Source of the DNA: an uncultured Muribaculaceae bacterium
GTDB taxonomy: Bacteria; Bacteroidota; Bacteroidia; Bacteroidales; Muribaculaceae
Length of the DNA stretch: 10,564 nucleotides
Direction of reading: 5' to 3'
NCBI GenBank assembly: GCA_904502025.1
Contig: CAJGDJ010000055.1
Location: 1 to 10,564 of the forward strand
In this document: piece after piece, positions 6,311 through 10,564 of the stretch
How positions within the stretch are numbered: the stretch's first letter is position 1
How the letters are laid out: every line of letters begins with the position of its first letter
Program-made: the position numbers and the translations under genes
Notes under the pieces: generated by a model
The model's database searches: none
What the model was told of the DNA's origin: nothing
What the model saw: the letters and a program-made list of their open reading frames with translations, nothing else

Positions 6311-7229
6311 TAACATATCATTTCGATGGAAAACAGCCTCATGGCTACTAAAGATTATATATATTAACATAGCTGTCTTCCTGATTCTACGCATCTTTGC
6401 CGTTGTAGGATTTTTCTTCGGAGCAGAAACAAGCTCATGGTTAAGATGGATAGAATGCCCATCTTCTCTATCAATCTTAGCACAACAACCGTGGGCTATA
6501 CTTACTTATATGTTTGCACAATTCGATGTGCTACACATATTATTTAATATGCTTTGGCTATATGGATTTGGTCGATTATTCCTTGAGTTTAACTCTCAAA
6601 AACAATTATTGGCCCTATATATCTATGGTGGCATATTAGGAGCGATTGTATTTATGCTCGGCTATACCTTTTTACCGGCATTTGATCACCACATTGGGTG
6701 GCTCATCGGTTCATCGGCATCAGCGATAGCCATTGTTATTGCCACTGCAATACTCAACCCCGATTATAAAGTAGGACTACTATTTATCGGACAAATTTCA
6801 TTAAAATGGATTGCAATTATCACTCTTGCAATATTTTTCCTCGGACTTTCGGGCGAAAATTCAGGTGGACACATGGCTCATTTTGGAGGAGCTTTGGCAG
6901 GTGCTATATATGGATTAATGATGCGACGCGGCAAAGATATCACTCGTTCATTTAATTTGCTTCTCGACGGCATTGCCAACACACTTACTACTTTTAAGAA
7001 TTTCAAATTCCCCAAACGCAATAAAACAAAAAAGCCTAAAGCAAACAAATGGGACAGCACTAAATCTCAACGTCGCCCCAATTCAAACTCAACCGAAAAA
7101 GCATCGGCATCTCCCGAAGACCAAGCCGAACTTGATAAAATTCTTGACAAAATAAAGAAATCGGGATACACAGCTCTCTCTGCTGAAGAAAAGAAACGTT
7201 TATTTGACGTGAGTAAACGAATAAAATAA
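6294..7229 (+). CDS. Rhomboid-family protein with C-terminal cytoplasmic-type tail (second of a pair)
   Basis: This is a second, distinct rhomboid. The 311-residue product has a membrane core (about 17-210) with H81-x-x-x-N85 (HILFN), the serine motif G-S-S-A-S at 139-143 (predicted nucleophile S141) and H196 in GHMAHFGG. The usual GxSG is altered here to GSSA, and the first histidine of the HxxxxHxxxN stretch is replaced (D78 lies near that place). It should retain the Ser-His dyad, but activity is less certain than for its neighbour. A lysine-rich linker (about 212-265) leads to a short helical end module with the pattern ILDKIKKSGYxxLSxEEKKRLF (about 279-300). That module is seen on many Bacteroidota rhomboids and I believe it is the domain called DUF6576. 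The ATG lies inside the end of the previous gene. The EEP gene follows 15 bases downstream. Confidence 0.9.
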   Translation: MATTFNNISFRWKTASWLLKIIYINIAVFLILRIFAVVGFFFGAETSSWLRWIECPSSLSILAQQPWAILTYMFAQFDVLHILFNMLWLYGFGRLFLEFNSQKQLLALYIYGGILGAIVFMLGYTFLPAFDHHIGWLIGSSASAIAIVIATAILNPDYKVGLLFIGQISLKWIAIITLAIFFLGLSGENSGGHMAHFGGALAGAIYGLMMRRGKDITRSFNLLLDGIANTLTTFKNFKFPKRNKTKKPKANKWDSTKSQRRPNSNSTEKASASPEDQAELDKILDKIKKSGYTALSAEEKKRLFDVSKRIK

Positions 7230-7244
7230 CACTAAAACGACATA

Positions 7245-8336
7245 ATGACAATAGCCCGTAATATATTATCTTACATTTTATTAATCTGTTGCATAATTAT
7301 TTGTGCAGCTACTATCTTTGCCGCATATTCAGGGCTGATTAATCCTCAAAATTTTCCAATTGCCCCTTTAATGTGCATGACATTCCCTTATTGGGTTATT
7401 GCAACAATAACAATGATGATAATTTGTTTTATCATAAAAAAAAGATATGCTCTAATCCCCATCATTACATTGATATGTTGTATAGATCCCATTCTAAACT
7501 ATTGTCCTATAAACATCACCTCTGTTTTTCCAAAAAGCAACAACAACTCTTTTTCATTATTGAGCTACAACGCATATAATTTTATTGCCCACGACAATAT
7601 TTATCCTAACGACAGCACCAATGCAACATTATCATACATCATCAAAACCGATGCCGATATTGTGTGTTTACAAGAGTGCGAGTATCTTTCTCCCCTACCT
7701 CGTTGGCATGTATATCGTCCTCAAGTTGATTCATTGAAAAAACAATATCCACATCGCATAATAGGTGTGGATAATGGTCAATCTATTTTCTCAAAATTCC
7801 CTGTAAAAAAAATATCATCTGATGGATATTATTCTCACTTTGAAGTGGAATTCCCATCGCATAAACTCGACATTATCGATGTCCATTTAAGGTCAATACG
7901 TCTTTCAAAAGAAGATAAACAACAATACAACGACGCTATAAACGAACTAATACACGACAACGAAAAAGAGAACTTGCGTTCGTGGAAAAGCATTGCTTCA
8001 AAAATCGTTAAAGCAGCTAAACTACGAGCTAAACAAGCCACAAAATTACGAAAATATATTAAATCGATTAAAAATGAGAATATTATTGTGTGTGGCGATT
8101 TCAACGACGTTCCCAATTGTTACGCCATAAATAAAATCTCAGATGACGACTTTGATGATGTATATGCCGAATGTGGTTTGGGACCAATGGCAACCTACCA
8201 TGGCGATAACATATATTTTCGTATCGACCACATACTATATGATGGCGATTTTGAGGCAACATCATTCAAGCGTGGCAACATTAGCTGTAGCGACCACTAC
8301 CCTCTATTTGCCACATTCAAGTGGGATAACGACTAA
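7245..8336 (+). CDS. Membrane-anchored endonuclease/exonuclease/phosphatase (EEP) family protein
   Basis: This is a metal-dependent phosphodiesterase-fold protein of unknown substrate. Three hydrophobic segments (about 7-29, 40-63 and 68-88) precede an EEP domain (about 103-360) with every key motif: N109 in LSYNAYN, E144 in VCLQE, H214 in DVHLRS, D285/N287 in CGDFND, D328-H329 in RIDH and D350-H351 in the terminal SDH. The positive-inside rule (R5 at the start, KKR at 65-67 between helices 2 and 3) suggests the catalytic domain faces the periplasm. About 55 charged, helical residues (219-275) are inserted between the H214 strand and the GDFN strand. EEP members include DNases, phosphoinositide and sphingomyelin phosphatases; the sequence does not say which applies here. 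It sits 15 bases behind the second rhomboid gene, so it is very likely co-transcribed. Confidence 0.88.
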   Translation: MTIARNILSYILLICCIIICAATIFAAYSGLINPQNFPIAPLMCMTFPYWVIATITMMIICFIIKKRYALIPIITLICCIDPILNYCPINITSVFPKSNNNSFSLLSYNAYNFIAHDNIYPNDSTNATLSYIIKTDADIVCLQECEYLSPLPRWHVYRPQVDSLKKQYPHRIIGVDNGQSIFSKFPVKKISSDGYYSHFEVEFPSHKLDIIDVHLRSIRLSKEDKQQYNDAINELIHDNEKENLRSWKSIASKIVKAAKLRAKQATKLRKYIKSIKNENIIVCGDFNDVPNCYAINKISDDDFDDVYAECGLGPMATYHGDNIYFRIDHILYDGDFEATSFKRGNISCSDHYPLFATFKWDND

Positions 8337-8375
8337 TTAGACATAAAAAATCAACAAATCAATACAAATTTAATT

Positions 8376-10499
8376 ATGAAGAAAAAATTATTAACCATTG
8401 CAGCTTGTGCTTGTATGACTGCTGCACTAACACAATCATGCTCTATGCAAGAAAACAGTGATAATCCGTTTTTGTCGGAATACACAACCGAGTTTGAAAT
8501 TCCACCATTCGAATCAATCAAGGTGGAGCATTATCTACCTGCCTTAAAAGCCGGAATTGAAGAACAAAACAAAGAGATTGAAGCTATCATTAATAATCCG
8601 GAAGCTCCAACATTTGAAAACACTATTCTCGCCCTTGATAATTCGGGACAAACTATCAACAAAGTAGCATACGTATTCTTTGCTCTTACCGAATCAATGT
8701 CATCACCCGAATTACAACAAGTTGACGAAGAATTCACTCCACTATTAACAAAACATAGTGATGAGATTTCAATGAACGATAAACTGTTTGAACGCATCAA
8801 AGCAGTTTATGACGATCGTGCTAACCACGAATACACTACTGCACAACTTCGTCTCATTGAAGATAACTACAAATCATTTACTCGCAATGGTGCCCTCCTC
8901 GATGCTGAGAAAAAAGAAGAATTGAAAAAAATCAACACCGAACTCGCCGGTCTTTATCTTCAATTCAACAAAAATCTTTTAGCAGCGACAAATGCTTTTG
9001 AACTTGAGGTTGCTCCTAAAGATTCAATCAAGCTTGGAGGTCTTCCTGCATCAAGCATTGCTGTTGCTGCCGAAGAAGCAAAAAATCGTGGTAAAGAAGG
9101 TTGGGTATTTACTCTCCATGCTCCAAGCCGTTTGCCACTTTTGCAATATGCTCAAAATCGCGAATTGCGTCAAAAAATGTATGAAGGCTATATCAACCTT
9201 GCTACCGAAGGCGAAAACGACAACCGTCCTGTTATCAACAAAATCATGCAAGCTCGCACCAAAAAGGCTGCTTTGCTCGGCTTCGACAACTTCGCCGCTT
9301 ACATGACCGACAAAGTTATGGCTAAAACTCCTCAAAACGCAAAAGACCTTCTTATGAAGATCTGGGAACCAGCCATCAAGAAAGTTGATGAAGAGGTTAC
9401 TGAAATGCAAAACGTAGTAAAAGAAGAAGGTTTCGACTTCGAAATTGCACCTTGGGACTATTATTACTATGCCGAAAAAGTGCGTCAAAAGAAATATGCC
9501 CTCGATGAAGATGAAGTGCGTCAATATTTTGCTGTTGACAACGTAGTAAAAGGAATCTTCACTATGGCTGAACGTCTCTATGGCGTTACATTCCGTGAAC
9601 TTCCCAACGCTCCTAAATATCACCCTGAAGTAAACGTTTATGAAGTGCTCGACTCTGCAGGCGAACATGTTTCAATCTTCATGACCGACTACTTCCCACG
9701 CGAATCAAAACGTCAAGGTGCTTGGATGAGCGAATTCAAAGGTTCTTACATTGATAAAAACGGCAAATCAATTCGCCCAATCATATACAATGTGGGTAAC
9801 TTCACTAAACCTACTGCCGAAACACCATCACTCCTCACTCTCGACGAAGTAGAAACCACCTTCCACGAATTTGGTCATGGACTTCATGGCATGTTGACTC
9901 GTGCTAAATATCGTTCACAAGCAGGCACAAATGTTGACCGCGACTTCGTAGAACTCCCATCACAAATCCACGAACATTGGGCACTTGAACCCGAATTGCT
10001 TAAAACATACGCTCTTCACTACAAAACAGGGGAAGCTATGCCCGACGAGTTAATCAAGAAACTTCAAGAAGCATCAACCCACAACCAAGGTTTCGCGACA
10101 ACCGAACTTGCCGGTGCTGCTCTTCTCGACCTCTATTGGAACTCTGAGAACTTTGACAAAGATGTAGATGTTGCTGAATTCGAAGCTAAAGTAGCTAAAG
10201 AACTCAACATGCCCGAAGAGGTGCAATTCCGTTATCGCAGTACATACTTCAAACACATCTTCGGTAGCGACGGTTATGCAGCCGGTTACTACACTTACCT
10301 TTGGGCAGAAGTTCTCGACGCTGATGGCTTTGAATTGTTCAAAGAAAAAGGTGTATTTGACAAAGCAACTGCCGATGCATTCCGCATTAACGTGCTTGAA
10401 GCAGGTGGTAGCGAAGACCCAATGAAACTTTATGTCAAATTCCGTGGTCAAGAACCTAACCCCGATGCACTCCTCCGCAACCGCGGCCTCTTGAAATAA
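8376..10499 (+). CDS. dcp: M3-family zinc metallopeptidase, peptidyl-dipeptidase Dcp type
   Basis: This is a predicted dipeptidyl carboxypeptidase that removes C-terminal dipeptides from short peptides. The 707-residue product has the length of the Dcp/oligopeptidase A group plus an export signal. The zinc site is HEFGH (H497, E498, H501) with third ligand E526 in DFVELPSQ, as expected for clan MA family M3. The conserved C-terminal loop GSDGYAAGYYTYLWAEV, which closes over the substrate, is present, and the protein ends normally at RNRGLLK. Residues 1-22 resemble a lipoprotein signal (KKK start, hydrophobic core, cysteine C22 in TQSC), so it is probably membrane-attached in the periplasm or outer membrane. 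The lipobox is not ideal. Only 39 A/T-rich bases separate it from the EEP gene and I see no clear promoter, so it may be the last gene of the rhomboid operon. Dcp is favoured over OpdA by overall resemblance. Confidence 0.92.
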   Translation: MKKKLLTIAACACMTAALTQSCSMQENSDNPFLSEYTTEFEIPPFESIKVEHYLPALKAGIEEQNKEIEAIINNPEAPTFENTILALDNSGQTINKVAYVFFALTESMSSPELQQVDEEFTPLLTKHSDEISMNDKLFERIKAVYDDRANHEYTTAQLRLIEDNYKSFTRNGALLDAEKKEELKKINTELAGLYLQFNKNLLAATNAFELEVAPKDSIKLGGLPASSIAVAAEEAKNRGKEGWVFTLHAPSRLPLLQYAQNRELRQKMYEGYINLATEGENDNRPVINKIMQARTKKAALLGFDNFAAYMTDKVMAKTPQNAKDLLMKIWEPAIKKVDEEVTEMQNVVKEEGFDFEIAPWDYYYYAEKVRQKKYALDEDEVRQYFAVDNVVKGIFTMAERLYGVTFRELPNAPKYHPEVNVYEVLDSAGEHVSIFMTDYFPRESKRQGAWMSEFKGSYIDKNGKSIRPIIYNVGNFTKPTAETPSLLTLDEVETTFHEFGHGLHGMLTRAKYRSQAGTNVDRDFVELPSQIHEHWALEPELLKTYALHYKTGEAMPDELIKKLQEASTHNQGFATTELAGAALLDLYWNSENFDKDVDVAEFEAKVAKELNMPEEVQFRYRSTYFKHIFGSDGYAAGYYTYLWAEVLDADGFELFKEKGVFDKATADAFRINVLEAGGSEDPMKLYVKFRGQEPNPDALLRNRGLLK

Positions 10500-10522
10500 G
10501 ATATTTCAACACCCTATAACGC

Positions 10523-10560
10523 AACAGCCATTGAGTCCACACTCAGTGGCTGTTTTTTTT
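10523..10560 (+). terminator. Intrinsic terminator after the M3 peptidase gene
   Basis: ACAGCCA (10524-10530) pairs with TGGCTGT (10547-10553), continued through a T-G wobble by TGAGT/ACTCA (10532-10536 with 10541-10545) around the loop CCAC, giving a 13-pair stem. Eight T residues follow at 10553-10560. It is the strongest-looking terminator in the window and closes the peptidase transcript. Confidence 0.93.
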
Positions 10561-10564
10561 GACA

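Noticed and set aside
9051..9668. Open frame of 205 codons on the minus strand inside the M3 peptidase gene
   Set aside because: It lies wholly antisense to a well-conserved peptidase, its translation is rich in F, V and C with no recognisable domain, and it has no promoter. It is a codon-bias shadow.
1..10564. Search for mobile elements, CRISPR repeats, tRNA/rRNA genes, defence or secondary-metabolism genes
   Set aside because: No inverted or direct repeat pairs, transposase or integrase motifs, repeat-spacer pattern or RNA gene was seen by eye; the window is almost fully explained by conserved housekeeping and envelope genes.

Overview
The window is a compact, AT-rich stretch of conserved housekeeping genes, most likely from a member of the order Bacteroidales (Bacteroidota). 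Three things point there. The promoters fit the Bacteroidota pattern (TTTG, about 18-20 bases, then TAnnTTTG). Shine-Dalgarno sequences are absent and starts are preceded by A/T-rich stretches. The protein sequences (L13, S9, S2 and EF-Ts in a row, a rhomboid pair with a Bacteroidota-type tail) also fit. The family cannot be fixed from this sequence; a Muribaculaceae-like bacterium is a guess.

Layout, left to right. (1) rpmA (L27) ends a ribosomal operon that starts outside the window and is closed by a terminator. (2) A secreted modular N-acetylmuramoyl-L-alanine amidase follows. (3) A strong consensus promoter drives rplM (L13, GTG start) and rpsI (S9), after a structured 5' leader of about 105 bases. 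A hairpin-bearing gap of 123 bases leads to rpsB (S2) and tsf (EF-Ts), ended by a terminator. (4) A convergent HU-family DNA-binding gene lies on the minus strand with its own perfect-stem terminator and its own promoter. (5) Divergent from HU is a likely operon: rhomboid protease 1, rhomboid protease 2 (17-base overlap), a membrane-anchored endonuclease/exonuclease/phosphatase (EEP) family protein, and an M3 dipeptidyl carboxypeptidase lipoprotein, closed by a strong terminator.

Functionally, the left two thirds is translation machinery (L27, L13, S9, S2, EF-Ts) plus nucleoid architecture (HU). The right third is cell-envelope proteolysis and a membrane-tethered phosphodiesterase-like enzyme; the amidase is also an envelope protein.

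No mobile element, CRISPR array, tRNA, rRNA or defence system is visible, and no intergenic stretch reaches 300 bases. I do not see an evident undescribed system. The most interesting signals are the L13 leader with mutually exclusive hairpins, the structured rpsI-rpsB gap, and the rhomboid/rhomboid/EEP membrane gene set.
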